DNA from: Adenophora triphylla var. japonica
Taxonomy: Eukaryota; Streptophyta; Magnoliopsida; Asterales; Campanulaceae
DNA: 64,000 bases
Assembly (NCBI GenBank): GCA_022495995.1
Contig: JAFEMH010001233.1
Span: 427,001 to 491,000 of the forward strand
Direction of reading: 5' to 3'
A program made the position numbers and the translations under genes. Shown piece after piece: positions 41,019 through 52,803 of the stretch. The first letter of the stretch is position 1. Each line of letters opens with the position of its first letter. Under the pieces are notes generated by a model. The model was not told the DNA's origin. It saw only the letters and a program-made list of their open reading frames with translations, and ran no database searches.

Positions 41019-41928
41019 CTTTTATCAAAGGTTGCTTCTTGTTGTAAGTAAAAGCCCAACCTCATGTTATTTGGGCCTTCATTAATTACCAAACACATTT
41101 TTCACTTTTAATAACTAGTCGCTAGGATAGCATATTAGTACTATTTATATTTAGATTAAGGGTTTATTAAAAAAAAATTCACTAAAAAAAGATGGCATTT
41201 AAAAAAAAAAACATGTAAGATGGGAAATTACAAAAAATTATTTTTTTTTTCTTCTTTTTTTACAAAAACTTTTTTTTTTGATTTTTTTTTTATCAGTTTT
41301 AATCAAACAACTGATAATTTCAGTTATCAGTTGTTCAAACATAAACAACTGATAACTGAAATTATCACTTGTTTGAAGAGTAATTTGTGCTTCAAACAAC
41401 TGATAACTAAAATTATCAGTTGTTTGACCAAAACTGATACAATTTTTTTTTCTTGTAATTTCGAACTTATGTGTTTTTTTTGTAATTTCCATCTTTCTAA
41501 AGTAGTTTTTTGTAAATGCCTCATAGATTAACATTCGCGCGATATACTTCGAACGTTTCAATATAAATTACACACTTTCTTGCAAACTACACATTTCTTA
41601 AATTGAAAATGTTTTATTATTTTTATATTAATGGAACCCACACCAACAATTCAACTATTATTCTGTACCTCACATTTTCTCTCTTATATCATTTTTCATA
41701 TTCACAATATCCACTCCACTAATATTTTTCTTTAATTTTCATGCAAATACTAAGAGTGTAGTCTGTAGTGGGTCGGGGAGTATAGATTATACACCTTTCA
41801 TGTCTTAGCTTTTTTCCTATAAATTGGCAACAATATTGTTGCTTTGGTTGGTTTTTGATATCCGTTATAAAGAAACTTAAAAGGATGGATGTTACTTGGT
41901 AAAAATTTCTATAACATCTTACAAAATA
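41019..41928. other. Intergenic with T-rich tracts and a palindrome cluster
   Basis: No gene. It contains poly(T) tracts at 41240-41292 and three 26-bp palindromes at 41308-41422 (next entry). The open frames on both strands here are products of the low-complexity sequence. Confidence 0.45.
41308..41422. repeat. Three spaced 26-bp palindromes
   Basis: CAACTGATAA-TTTCAG-TTATCAGTTG-type units occur at about 41308, 41346 and 41397, each self-complementary over 10 bp or more. They begin ACAACTGA and end TCAGTTGT, like the hairpins in the array at 10207-11140. Confidence 0.75.
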
Positions 41929-42216
41929 CTCCCTCCGTCCCACCAACATTGATATCAAATTTCTGGGCACGGGGATTAAGGAAAAGTAAGTGAGAGAAAA
42001 AGTGAAAGAAAATGTTGTGAGTATGAAGAATTAAATAGGAGAGAGAATGAGTGGGAGGAATAGTTAGGAGAGAGAATGTTGTGAGTGTAAAAGTGAAATA
42101 GGAGAGAGAATGAGTGGGGTAAATAGTGAAGATTCCTTTGCTATTTTGGGCAGTATCAGTTTTGGTGGGACGGACCAAAACGAAAATAAGTATCAGTTTT
42201 GGTGGGACGGAGGGAG
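41929..42216. mobile_element. Stowaway-like MITE
   Basis: The ends CTCCCTCCGTCCCACCA and TGGTGGGACGGAGGGAG are perfect inverses with flanking TA. The interior has AGGAGAGAGAATGAGTGG twice. The right end holds a doubled TATCAGTTTTGGTGGGACGG segment. Confidence 0.9.
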
Positions 42217-42272
42217 TAAACATTATTTTTTTGTTGATCAAAATATAAATAACTTTATTTTGAAACAATATG

Positions 42273-42539
42273 CTCCCTCGTTCCAAAGATCCTTACTCAT
42301 TTACTGTTGTTCAGCTCGGGAATTAATTAAGGAATAATGGTATAAAAGTAAATGTTTTGAGTGGGTACGAGAGAGAAAGTTGAGTAGGAAATAGTAAGTG
42401 AATAGTTTTTGTAATAATGACAAATGAGTCTTATTAATAAAAAAAGTATTGTAAATTTTCTTTTTTAGAAAATGTGATTTATCAATAGCACGCTCTAAAT
42501 AAATGACAAAGTGGGTAAGATTATCCGAGACGGAACAAG
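42273..42539. mobile_element. Stowaway-like MITE
   Basis: The ends CTCCCTCGTTCCAAAGATCC and TCCGAGACGGAACAAG are imperfect inverses. TA follows on the right; the left reads TATG. It belongs to the subfamily of the split element at 12252-17039 (TTACTCATTTACTG near the left end). Confidence 0.7.
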
Positions 42540-43010
42540 TATGAACTTTAAGTGAGGATGGTGACTTTGCATTGTGGTAGCATTGGCTCTCTTGATTCAC
42601 TGGTCCCATAAAAGAAAGAAATAATTTGTTAACTTTCAGAACAACTCAAGTGAGTTGTTTCTAATGACTTTCATACTCTCTTAAAAAAAAAAAAAAAAAA
42701 AAAAAAAGTAATTTTTTAATGGACAATAGGATCTTAACAAAATACTTAAATAGACAAGGAAATAAATCATAATTTAGATTGGTTTTAAATGAAAAATAAA
42801 ATAGTACTACCTTAAAAAGAATTCAAATTATTATTAATCAACCAATTTCAGAAAAAGCAAGAAAATCTGAAAGGTCATTTTTTAAAATATTTTCTTGGAC
42901 TATCACTCTCCAACATTTCATTACTCAGAATAGCCTATGAATAATAGAAGAAAGGACCTCGTGGCTGTCCTTTGGACAGGTTGTTTATTCTTGTTTTTTC
43001 ATACATAATA
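42540..43010. other. Intergenic
   Basis: No gene. A poly(A) tract at 42680-42706 and AT-rich sequence. Confidence 0.4.
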
Positions 43011-43342
43011 CTCCCTCCGTCCCACCTCAAGGTAACCTTGAGGTGAACACGCTTTTTAAGAAATTTAATTAAAATGGGTAAAAAATTTGAAGAGAGAGAA
43101 TATAAAAATTAAATGTGTGGTAGAGAATAGAAGAGAGAATGTAAAAATTAAAAATATTTAATAGGAAAGAGAATGAGTGAGAGAATGTGTGGTAGGGAAT
43201 AGGAGAGAGAATAGTTTTTTTGTAAATATATGGAGATGATAAGGGTATACATATATGAAAAACTTTCCATTTAAGAAAGTTAAACCTTGAGGTGGGACGA
43301 CCCAAAAAGAAAAAGTTAAACCTTGAGATGGGACGGAGAGAG
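43011..43342. mobile_element. Stowaway-like MITE
   Basis: The ends CTCCCTCCGTCCCACCTCAA and TTGAGATGGGACGGAGAGAG are flanked by TA. Next to the left end CCTCAAGGTAACCTTGAGG is itself a palindrome, and CCTTGAGGTGGGACG recurs twice at the right end. Confidence 0.85.
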
Positions 43343-43566
43343 TATCTCTTATTTACTACATCTCAGTATTAAATATCGCATTTTTTTTGTGTTTCTAAAT
43401 AAATGGTGCATTTCTAAATATGAAAAGTGTTATAATGCAATTGAAGTATCTGTTCTCTACATTTGATAGTGCCTTACTCACATAGTAAATAGGCTTATGA
43501 GTAAATAGGCTTCTGAGTGGTTCCTTCATTCCGTACTACTACCGCAGCTATACCGTTGTTCGTCGC

Positions 43567-44251
43567 TGATAGGAAAACATATAACATGAACGGAATAAAA
43601 GTGACGGGCTAGGCCCAACGAGCAAGCCCAGTTTCTTACTTATTATTGCCACCACATTCTCAGTGGGCTAGGCTCAATTATTACCAGGCCCAAGGCCCAT
43701 CAGCATGATCAGTCGACCTAGCTCATTGTCCGACCTACGTGGTCCCGACCTAGCTATCGTCCGACATACGATCCAGATCCCAGTTCGGGCATGACCCGAT
43801 CCTAACTCTCAGTCAGGTCGACCTGGATCCAAACAGACGACCTCGACCTAAGATGCTATGTCAACCTACAGAGTCCAGGCGTGAAAACAATTCTTTCCAT
43901 AACGGACTCCCAACAAATCAAGAGTTATTTGTGGACAAGATCTCTTATGCGTATCTAATCCATGATTCAAGAAATTTAACACAATCCTATTACAAATTTA
44001 TCTCTCATCAATAACTATAAATACACGGCAACATCAACCGTTCCAAGGTAATTGCTTTTTGTTATTCTGAATACATCTGTTCATTATAATATTTAGCTCT
44101 CAAATACTCCATACTTACTCTCACGCCCGAGGGTCTTCGCCGGAGACCATTTCGGCTAGTCGTGGGTTCTGTTTTCAGGTCAAACGTCAGGAGATCTATC
44201 TTGGTGATTGGACGGAGATTGATCCAGCACGATTCTTGCAGCATCATAACA
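43567..44251 (+). mobile_element. Solo LTR in opposite orientation inside Gypsy RNase H
   Basis: It starts TGATAGGAAAAC and ends GCATCATAACA. A plus-strand TATA box (CTATAAATACACGG, near 44024) and CTTACTCTCACGCCCGAGG mark it as a related Tat-type LTR. Gypsy RNase H reads on both sides on the minus strand (SLSFFKVLNRTKNF-type at the right; NNGIAAVVVRNEGTTQKPIY at the left). No 5-bp target duplication is visible. Confidence 0.7.
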
Positions 44252-45330
44252 TTTCTCCCATAACAGGGCTGCTCAACAAAGTAGGGAATCCCAATTACTC
44301 CTTCAGCCGTTTGAATGATTCAGAGTATTCAGATGTACATGAGAAGTTCTTGGTCCTATTCAATACTTTGAAAATGACAGCGATTTTTTCGCAGACTTTG
44401 CAATGAATCTTCAAAGGGCTGCTATTATTCCGTTCGCCTTTAAACCTTCTTGATGTTGGTAGGTTCTTTCATGTCGATCAAGGCTTTGATATTTTTTCCG
44501 ATTTTGCCTCAATTCCTCTTTGTGATATCATAAAGCTTAGGAACTTTCCGTCTGTCACCCCGAACACACACTTACTTGGATTCAATTTCATGTTGTTTGC
44601 TCGTAGGTTGTCAAAAGTTTCTTCCAAGTCTGGGCGTGACTGCCACTGCTAGTCTTGATAACCATGTCATCTATGTAGGCCTCCATGTTACGTACTATCT
44701 GTTTCCCAAAGACTTTGTTGATCATACGCTGGTAGGTTGCGCCCTCATTTTTGAGCCTGAAGGGCATCATGGTGCAACAATAAATTCCTCCATCTGCCTG
44801 GAAGGCTGTTTTTTCGATGTCTTCTTTGGCCATTTTTATCTGGTAATAACCAGAATAGGCGTCTAGGAAGCTGAGAGTTCTGTGTACAGCAATAGAGTCT
44901 ACCAACTTGTCAATTCTGGGGAGAGGGTAACTGTCCTTTGGGGCAGGCTTTGTTGAGATCTGTGAAATCTACACACATTCGCCATTTTCCGTTATGTTTC
45001 TTGACCATCATAACATTGGCCAACCAAACACAATAGGTTGCTTCCCTGATGATTTCAACACTTAGTAATTTCCTCACCTCCTCCTTGATTGCATTATCCT
45101 TTTCGTTGGCGAAAACCCTCAGACCTTGCTTGATAGGTTTAGTAGACGGGTTAACTTCCAACTTGTGCAGAGCTATATCTTCCTTTATTCCCCTCATATC
45201 TTCAACCTTCCAGGCAAAGACATTCATATTATTTTTCTGGAGAGTGATAATCTCTTCCCTTTCTTTCGAGAGAGCTGGCCCCAGATTTTTATTTTCTGCT
45301 CTGTATAATCAGGATTGAGCATAATTTCCT
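44252..45330 (-). pseudogene. Gypsy reverse transcriptase and start of RNase H
   Basis: The minus-strand frame contains FAWKVEDMRGI, VKKHNGKWRMCVDFTDLNKA, LSFLDAYSGYYQIKMA and catalytic YIDDMVIK (usual YVDDM/YIDDM). It is followed by NMKLNPSKCVFGV and IEAKSEKI, then RNase H. A frame break falls between CPKGQLPSP and VDSIAVHRTLSFLDAY near 44905, and stops occur after SEKISKP. Confidence 0.85.
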
Positions 45331-45564
45331 CCAATTCGTCTACGGGCTACATCTCTGGACCATCTCGAAATTGCAGAGTTTCAATGATTATTTCTCAAAC
45401 CTTTTTCCTTCCTCAACATTTATGTCTAGGTCTTTCATCTCCATTATTTCGTCTACGTCCGGTATCTTTCCTTGTCTCAAGTCAGGGTTGGCCCCCGGGT
45501 TCTGGCCGCTGACGAGATTAGGGGTTATATCCGGAGTATGGTTCTAGCATGCTATCCTTCATAT

Positions 45565-45840
45565 TCATCTTTTGGAAGGTAGAATAATAAGAATGTCTCG
45601 GGAGGCCCCCGAGTCTATGAGGAGTCTCTCGGATTCACAGTTGTCGATCCTCCCTTTGATCACCAAGGGTTGTTCGCGAGCCGCGCAACTCCTGACTAGT
45701 TTATTAGGGGAGAAGCTGATGAATTCCTCTTCCTTATGAATCCAGGCGGGGATGTGATATAACTTACTTAGCTCATGTATCTGGTCTTTCAATTTTTTGT
45801 TGGAAACAATTTCCTCTCTTATGACATGGAGCTTGGCCAT
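45565..45840 (-). pseudogene. Gypsy aspartic protease region
   Basis: The frame includes the active-site motif LLIDSGASRDILI preceded by a Lys/Glu-rich gag-protease linker (IPAWIHKEEEF). Other frames around 45540-45330 appear to carry its continuation. Broken from gag by a frame change. Confidence 0.75.
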
Positions 45841-45879
45841 AGGAGGTATGTCTTCCCTTTCATCATCTTTGTCATCGTC

Positions 45880-47779
45880 GTCGTCATCCTTTCTTTTCCG
45901 CTTGTTATCTTTTCTTATAATGTAGCTATCAGGCTTTCACTCGTCTACCCATATCTGGATCATTCTCTTGGGGGATATACAATTTTCCGTGTCATGTCCG
46001 TGGTCTTTGTGGAAGGCACAATACTTGGAGCTGTTACAGGTGTACTTTGTTCTTTCATCGAGAGGTCGGGGATTTGGTAGATTTATCAACTGCATGATTT
46101 CTGCGATAGGTTTTGTGAGGGGGGTAAAAACCTCAATTTTTTCAGTAGCCCGAGTTCTATTCTTCCCCTTGTAGACACTTCCATTTGAAGCTTGGTTGGT
46201 GCCAGCTGCTTCTTCTTCTGTTTTCTCAGACCTCTTCTTAATTTTCTCTTCTGCCATTGTTATGGCGTAAGCCACATTGTACATATCAAACTTTGACTTA
46301 GGCTCTCTGGCAGAAAGTTCATAGATAAAATGTCTGGATCTCAGTCCGGAGTTAAGGCAAACAATTGCCTCCCGGTCTGTCAGGCTCTCCTCTACTTGGT
46401 CTTCTATGGCTTTGCATCGATTGTAGTAACTCAGAGTTGTTTCATTCTTCCATTGCTCAATGTTGGCAAGATCTGTCAGTCTTTTCTTTCTCTTTCCAGC
46501 TGTAGCGAAGTGATCCGGGAATCTTCTCCTCATGATTTTCCAGCTATCGATGCTTCCCTTCTTTTGCTCACGGAACTAGGACAAAGCTGTTCCGGAGAAA
46601 GTAATTGCGAAGGCCTTGCAGAGAATATCATATGCCTTGGTGAGGAGGGCAATAGTGGATTCCAAACTTTGTACATGGTGGTCCCGTGCGTCTGTGATTC
46701 CCGCATATTTTTCAAAACTTGGGATTTTAAGAGCCGAATTAGGAGGTAGATCATTAATCCGTTGGGAGAAAGGACGAGTGGCACTGGTATCATCATCATC
46801 CACTACCTTACTCCCCATTTACATTTCATCTAGTCTCTTTTTCAAGAGTAGAATTTCTCTTGCATCGATCCCTGAGCTAATATGAGAGTTACGGTGGGTC
46901 CTTTCTTTGTTTCTGTGACCATTCACCCTACCGTGTTTCACATGTTCCTGGTGATTATCTCCATGTACAATGGGGCTATGTCCCTTCTAGGTGCCATTTC
47001 TGAATGAGGAGGAGTCCTGTGCCGAGGAGGGCTCCTGTGCTGAGGAGGGCTTCTATGTCGAGGAGAGGGGTTACAACGAGTAGGGGATTTTTGCCTTGCC
47101 TGACTAAGCCTTGCTATCAAGTCAGTAAAATTAACCTCCTGTTCCCTTTGATGGTTTAAATGACTTCTCAAGTCCACCTCGTTTCTCGTGTTTCCATGTC
47201 CATGAACCTTATGACGAGGAGGGACATTTTGGGGGGGGGGTTTACTTGGATCTACCAGCAGTTCCATGACGAGGGGGATGTTGGTCAGAGGAATATTTTC
47301 TCTATTCCCCCGACTACCACGCCTGTCAAGATGACTTTCCCCTCCAAGGAAATTTCCAATACTCGTAGGCCTCATGAATTCAGCCAGAGAGTGCTCATGA
47401 TCCAATTGTAGCAAGGTATTTTGTGTTTCATAAATGCGTTGCAAAGTTTCCATCTGTTGATGCAGGAGAGTTTTGCGATCAATATGTTTGGGGGAAGCCC
47501 CAGTTCCCACCTGGGCGGCGTTCCTCCCGTCAGGCACTTGCTGCAGTCTCACTCGCGCCCGACAGCGAGGAGGGTTTGGCCAGTGACTCCCTCGGTTCTT
47601 AGGTGTCTCGTAGAATGCATATTCATTCCTAGGTACGGCAACCCATCAATCAATGGCGGAGGAGGAGGAGGCAGTTCCCCATTGGGAAAAGGAAAAGCAG
47701 TCCTAGTGTTGCCATGAGTCTCCTCCACATGAATGTTATCCTGATCAGGAGTAATAATAGCAGTATGCCCGTCTTCCAT
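45880..47779 (-). pseudogene. Gypsy gag, frameshifted
   Basis: It starts at 47779 (MEDGHTAIITPDQDNIHVEE) and continues in other frames. There is an Arg/Pro/His-rich run (47552-46938), then SQRINDLPPNSALKIPSFEK with AKAFAITFSGTA-type gag core (46818-46576), then FATAGKRKKRLTDLANI and GLRSRHFIYEL (46533-45937). It ends in a single CCHC-like CAFHKDHGHDTENC. The wording matches Tat/Ogre-type Gypsy gag. Several frame changes make it non-coding. Confidence 0.8.
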
Positions 47780-47858
47780 TAGGATTAGGAGAGTGTAGCA
47801 GAATTTTTCAAGCTATTCAATGGATGATTCGAATAGCTTTCTGGCAATGAAACCAAAC

Positions 47859-48586
47859 TGATGATGTCAAAAACGTTCGGATCAGCCCAAATCCAGCGGC
47901 AGTTTGTATCCTGGATGATTTAGTAGCCTGAAAAAGAAGAACAAACACGTAAACTAAACCAGGGCTTCACCGGCGAATTTCCTCCGGCGTGAGAGTAAGT
48001 ATTTGTGTTTAGAGAGAGAAATCAATTGACAAGAGTGAGACAAAATATTCGTTACCAAAATAATGTGAATTATGGCTTGTATTTATAGGCATAGCATTGT
48101 AAAATCCATATTGAATAGGAATTCGTGTATTAGGAGGTTATAATCTTAGGGGGATTATAACTATCCACAATTCTTGATTGAGTAGGATTAGGTGATATTA
48201 TTATGCATGTGCGCCCTAGAGGCATGCTCCTCGGCATGCGATGCTTGGTCGGCTTGATTTGATGATGAGGAAGGTAATGGTAAGGACGGGGAAGCCCATT
48301 TCCTTGTTTGGTTGATGACCGAGTAGAGGACTTCTCGTCTTTTAATGAGATCTAGGTCGGTCTTGCTCGACATATGAGGGTATGCCTCGTCGGCATATAT
48401 AATTGTTGCGCCTTAGTCATTATTCGCTATTCTATTTCTAGGTCGACATAGTGAGAATGATGAGTAAGCATGACGAGCAAAGGTAGAAAAATCTCACTCT
48501 CTTTGTCGTAATTGAGACTTATATGAATTATATTTTGGGCCCAATACATTGGGTATTGCCTGACCATGATCCACGTTTTTACATCG
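47859..48586 (-). repeat. Gypsy 5' LTR (minus strand)
   Basis: On the plus strand it starts TGATGATGTC and ends about TTACATCG. A minus-strand TATA box CCTATAAATACAAGCC lies near 48085. It is closely similar to the LTR at 62151-62816 over most of its length. The right boundary is approximate. Confidence 0.75.
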
Positions 48587-48719
48587 ATTTATACCATTCA
48601 ATAAGTATTATATTTTTAATTAAAAGTATTATTTTAATATATTTTTATCATGATTCAAGTAATGTGTAAATTAAAATATAATTTTAAGTTAATAAATCAA
48701 CTACGGTGCTTATTATATA

Positions 48720-48972
48720 CTCCCTTCATCCCATTAAAAATGTACAAAATTTCATTTTGAGTGTCCCATTTAAAAAGACATATTTTCAAAAATGATTTTT
48801 TTAATACTATTTTATTTACAAGATTCATTTGTAATACTTATAATAACTATCCACTTAATATATTTCACCCCACCTTTTCTTTTTTACCTCACTTTTCATA
48901 CTTACTAACACTTATTCCACTAAATAGTATCATTAATTTCAGCTTGTGTCTTTTCATATGAAACGGAAGGAG
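48720..48972. mobile_element. Stowaway-like MITE
   Basis: The ends CTCCCTTCATCCCATTAAAA and CATATGAAACGGAAGGAG are flanked by TA. The interior is AT-rich and non-coding. Confidence 0.75.
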
Positions 48973-49191
48973 TATAAATGATGCTTATTATATGACTAAT
49001 GAGTAGAAAAAATATTAAAAAAAAAAAAAAGGAGGAAAGAAGGGAGGAAAATGAAAAAAAGAAAAAATGGATAAGAGGTGGTAAAAGGGCCAAGGCCATG
49101 CTTAAAGACAAAGTGGGTAGTGGGCAATAGTGGCCCATACTAATAAAAACTCATTCAGAGAAATGCAACTATCAAAAGGCCCACACACCCA

Positions 49192-49225
<34 letters not shown>

Positions 49226-49394
49226 CTTTTTTTTTCTTTCGTTTGTCTACTACACCCAGACCACACCAGACCGTCTCCACCCACACAAACATAACCCTAA
49301 CCCACTTTTCTTTTCTTTCACTCACTCAGATTTTCAAAGGTTTACAAAATGCATACCTTTTTTAGTATGATGTTGACTCTTTTGGAACATTATA
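48973..49394. other. Intergenic with purine-rich and (CA)n tracts
   Basis: No gene. An A/G-rich run at 49018-49075 and a (CA)n microsatellite at 49182-49223. Confidence 0.5.
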
Positions 49395-49605
49395 CTTTAT
49401 CTCACGTCTAAATGTCAGAACAAAATTTTGAAGTTTGAGCTTAGGCGTAAATCTAATCATCATCCTCTTGAAATTTTAAAAATTGTTATTGATAAATAAA
49501 TTATTTATTTATCAATAACAATTTTTAAAATTGTAGTAGGATGATTAGATTTGCATTTACGCCTGCTCAAACTTCAAAATTTTGTTAACTACATTTAGAC
49601 GAAAG
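49395..49605. mobile_element. Palindromic Stowaway-like MITE
   Basis: The element is one long inverted repeat. The left arm has CGTCTAAATGTC, CAAAATTTTGAAGTTTGAGC and GGCGTAAATCTAATCATC; the right arm has their inverses through ACATTTAGACG. The centre is TTGTTATTGATAAATAAATT. TA flanks both ends (49393-49394, 49606-49607). Confidence 0.75.
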
Positions 49606-50235
49606 TATTTCTCAATAAAATATCCTTTTTTTTTTAATATAATTTTCTTATATCACAAAAATAATTTTTCAGATATTCAATAACACTCACTTTACATTTC
49701 TATCTAGGTATATTTTTCGAGACAAAATTTTATGTATATTTTTTGCACTAAATAAATTGTGTATAATTTGTAATCCAAACCGTCATAGGTTATTGAAGCT
49801 GATATCAACGGGGGCGATTCAAAGAGCAATTGACGTGGTCTCCAGTCCACTTCAAAATTTTAATAATTTTTTTTTTAACCTAATCAGTACACGCAACCGT
49901 TAAAATTCCCCCTCATAATCCACTCTATACTGCCATACCCACGTATTAGCAATAACGAGGTGATCAAAGAGTTTGAAGCTTTAGGGACTCGTAGAGTTAG
50001 ATTTAGTTAGTTTAAGTTTTTTTTATAATTATGTATGTAATGGGTAACGTCCATTAAGTCACCGACTATATGTAATTTTTTTTTTTTTATATATGAAGTT
50101 ATTTTTCACTGTTATTATTGTTTACAATATTTTTTTAAGTACCAAATTCACGCTATTCCAAAATTCTGAATCCGTCCTGAATATCAACATAATATCATCA
50201 ATGATGTATATTTATTGAATCACTGGTGATACATA
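49606..50235. other. Intergenic
   Basis: No gene seen. AT-rich with T runs. A segment near 50090-50135 (ATATATGAAGTTATTTTTCAC) recurs near 51778-51830, so both may derive from one old repeat. Confidence 0.45.
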
Positions 50236-50479
50236 CTCCCTCCATCCCACAATTGTATAAATTTTTTGGCCCGACACGGAGATTAAGGTAAAAAGTGATA
50301 AAAGTAATGTATTGTGAGTGTAAAAGTAAAATAAGAGAGAGAATAAGTGAAGAGAATAGTAAATTTAAAAAGTGTTGTGAGTAGAGAGAAGTGGATCCCA
50401 TTTCCATTTTGAGAAAGTATAAATTATTGTGGAACGCCAAAAAGAAATAATTTTTTGTATATTTGTGGGACGGAGGGAG
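50236..50479. mobile_element. Stowaway-like MITE
   Basis: The ends CTCCCTCCATCCCACAA and TTGTGGGACGGAGGGAG are perfectly placed inverses (one mismatch) with flanking TA. The interior has the AGAGAGAATAAGTGAAG motif. Confidence 0.85.
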
Positions 50480-50531
50480 TATATATAAAAGTGATAGTAC
50501 AAATTATTTTGTCTATCTTTCATGACATATA

Positions 50532-50825
50532 CTCCCTCCGTTCAATTACTTGCTTCACAGTTACTGTTTACACGGTTATTAAGGAGGGAGTATTATATTG
50601 AAAGTGTTGTGAGTGTGAAAGTAAAATAGGAGAGAGAATGAGTGGAGGGAATAGTAAATTATAATGGTGTTGTGAGTATTAAAATAATGTAAAAGAGAGA
50701 ATGAGTGGGGTAGGGTTAATATTTTAATAATATAAAGTTTTCATTTTAGGTAAAAAATAAAGTGTGAAGTATGTATTTGAACGCCCAAAATAAAAAATGT
50801 GAAATAAGTATGTGGACGGAGGGAG
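50532..50825. mobile_element. Stowaway-like MITE
   Basis: The ends CTCCCTCCGTTCAATTACTT and GTATGTGGACGGAGGGAG are flanked by TA. An internal GGAGGGAGTA at 50583-50592 suggests an older internal end or nested remnant. Confidence 0.8.
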
Positions 50826-51251
50826 TATATATTCAACGCTCATTTGCTTGTGAGTTTTTCGGTGTCGTTAAATTAGGGTTTAATTATAATAAGTGAATTG
50901 AGCTTTAAAGTCTGAATAATACAATATAATTGAATTAAGTGATATTTTAAGCTAACGTCAGCTATAGCGATGATAGTAAATATATTACGTAATAACATTT
51001 AAGACGATATGATAACATTTCACAATTTCACTAAAAAATTCAATCTAATGCCACAATTTTCTAAGTGCTTATTCTGAATTTTTTTTTTTTACATAAAATA
51101 ATCACCCAATGTGTAAGGCCTTTGTTTAAGTATAAAGATAGTGGACAAATTGTTGGAATATTCCCCTTTTTAGAAACCCTAACTCCTTATAATAAGGGTA
51201 AATAAATAGCACTTCCACCAAAGTAGATATTGCTTGATCTACAAAATTGTA
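50826..51251. other. Intergenic, AT-rich
   Basis: No gene or element ends recognised. Confidence 0.4.
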
Positions 51252-51431
51252 CTCCATCCGCCCATTCGAAAAGACAAAAATTTATATTTTGAGTATCTCA
51301 TTTAAAAGAGCATAGTTCCAAAATAGATTTTTTTTAATACTATGCTCACAACGTTTACTCCACTATACATTTTCATTAATTTTCGTGCAAAACCAACTTT
51401 GTCCATTTTCGGATGAAACGGATGGATGGAG
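51252..51431. mobile_element. Stowaway-like MITE
   Basis: The ends CTCCATCCGCCCATTCGAAA and TTTTCGGATGAAACGGATGG...GGAG are flanked by TA. A GGATGGAT duplication sits at the right end. Confidence 0.75.
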
Positions 51432-52036
51432 TATATCTTATGTTAAAAAAGGTCAAAGGTCAACTAGGGCACAAGCTCAACAATATTATTATATTCTTTA
51501 ATGTCAAATTCCATGTCTTTGTAAGTAAATTCATTGTACTATGGCATAACCTTGAACTTTATGCACAATTAGTCAGTTAAATTCAATTCATCTCTTTTGT
51601 TGCCTAAATTTATGGGTGTAATTATAAAAAAAAAACACAATCTTTGCCAGATATTCCCGTTAATGGTTTTTATCTTCAGCCCATGGTAATCTTAAAATTA
51701 AAACTAAACAAATTAACACACAATACTAAAAGTTAGTATCAAATACCTAAGTCACTTATATATATCTTTTTTTTTTATATATATGAAGTTATTTTTTCAT
51801 TGTTATTATTGTTTATAATATTTTTTAAATACCAAGCATACGCGGTTTCAAAATCCTGAATTCGTGCTGAATAAATCGCGTACATCATCGGGAGACTTAA
51901 ATTATAATTTGATTTGGTTGATAGTCTTATTATTATAAGCGTTACATATATATATACAACCATGCATCAACAACAAAATAATTAATAGACAACCAAAAAG
52001 AATCAAATAAAAAGGAGGGGTTGTTAAAATGAAATA
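51432..52036. other. Intergenic, AT-rich
   Basis: No gene. TATATGAAGTTATTTTTTCA near 51778 repeats the sequence seen near 50092. Confidence 0.4.
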
Positions 52037-52206
52037 CTCCCTTCGCCCCCAAAAGATTGTTCTGTCGTATATTTTATAATTATTAAGGAAGAGCTTCACC
52101 TTCTTGTACCTTAGTAGATTTGCACTAACATTTATGCCTAAATTTAGAAATGAAACATGCTTTTTGGGACAAGTCAAAATGTGACAATTTTTCAGGACGG
52201 AGGGAG
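52037..52206. mobile_element. Stowaway-like MITE
   Basis: The ends CTCCCTTCGCCCCCAAAAGA and TTTTTCAGGACGGAGGGAG are flanked by TA. It shares ATCTTAGTAGATTTGCA-type interior with the element at 11614-11755. Confidence 0.8.
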
Positions 52207-52803
52207 TATGATGGGGGCATTTATTTTACGCATATTGAGTTGTACGTATCAATGCAATAATATGGATAATGAAATCATTAAATGTCGGCCACCTTAACAC
52301 ACCCAACGTGGGAGACTTTTTTTCATTCAACTTTGTACAAAAAGAAAACAAAATTATTAGTTAAACCACTACACAAAATTTATCTTCATTTATAATTTAA
52401 TTTAATTTAATTTAATTTAATTTAATAAAGTCGGTTTCGAATTTAGGGAGGGAATTAAGGAACCCTTCATGTGGAGTTTGAGACTTATAACTACGTACTA
52501 CATCACCTCACCAACACACGTGTTGGGATGCAAGTGTAAACGTGTGTGGGTGAGTGTGTGTGTACGTCCAAGTGTAAACGTGTGTGGGTGAGTGTTCGTG
52601 TGTGTGTGTGTGCGTGCGTGTGATTTAAGGAAATTTTGGTGCACAAAGTCACAAACACTCCATCGCTGTGGTCTTGCCACATCTTTAATCACTAGCTAGG
52701 TGTACAAATTACTTTCACTTAATTATAACTCTTTCTTTCGAGTACGTGTTAACGCTTTTACTTTCCCTTTCGATAGTCACAAATAAATTAAATAGAAAAT
52801 TTC
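52207..52803. other. Intergenic with simple repeats
   Basis: No gene. (TTTAA)n at 52395-52426 and a G/T-rich duplicated segment (CAAGTGTAAACGTGTGTGGG) at 52531 and 52569 with (GT)n to 52622. Confidence 0.55.

Larger units (their letters stand above)
43400..48586 (-). mobile_element. Truncated Tat/Ogre-like Ty3/Gypsy element
   Basis: In minus orientation: 5' LTR (47859-48586), gag, protease, RT, and RNase H running down to about 43430, where it is cut off. Integrase and a matching 3' LTR are not found. An unrelated LTR in plus orientation (43567-44251) interrupts the RNase H. Lineage is judged from the gag and RT wording and from LTR phrases shared with the solo LTR at 30398-31213. Confidence 0.8.

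Noticed and set aside
41220..41561. Phe/Lys-rich frames on both strands
   Set aside because: Products of poly(T) tracts and palindromes, not proteins.
45049..47717. Plus-strand frames across the Tat-type Gypsy
   Set aside because: The minus strand carries gag, protease and RT motifs in order; the plus-strand frames have none.
52498..52692. Thr/His-rich minus-strand frame
   Set aside because: Translation of a (GT)n/(CA)n-type simple repeat.
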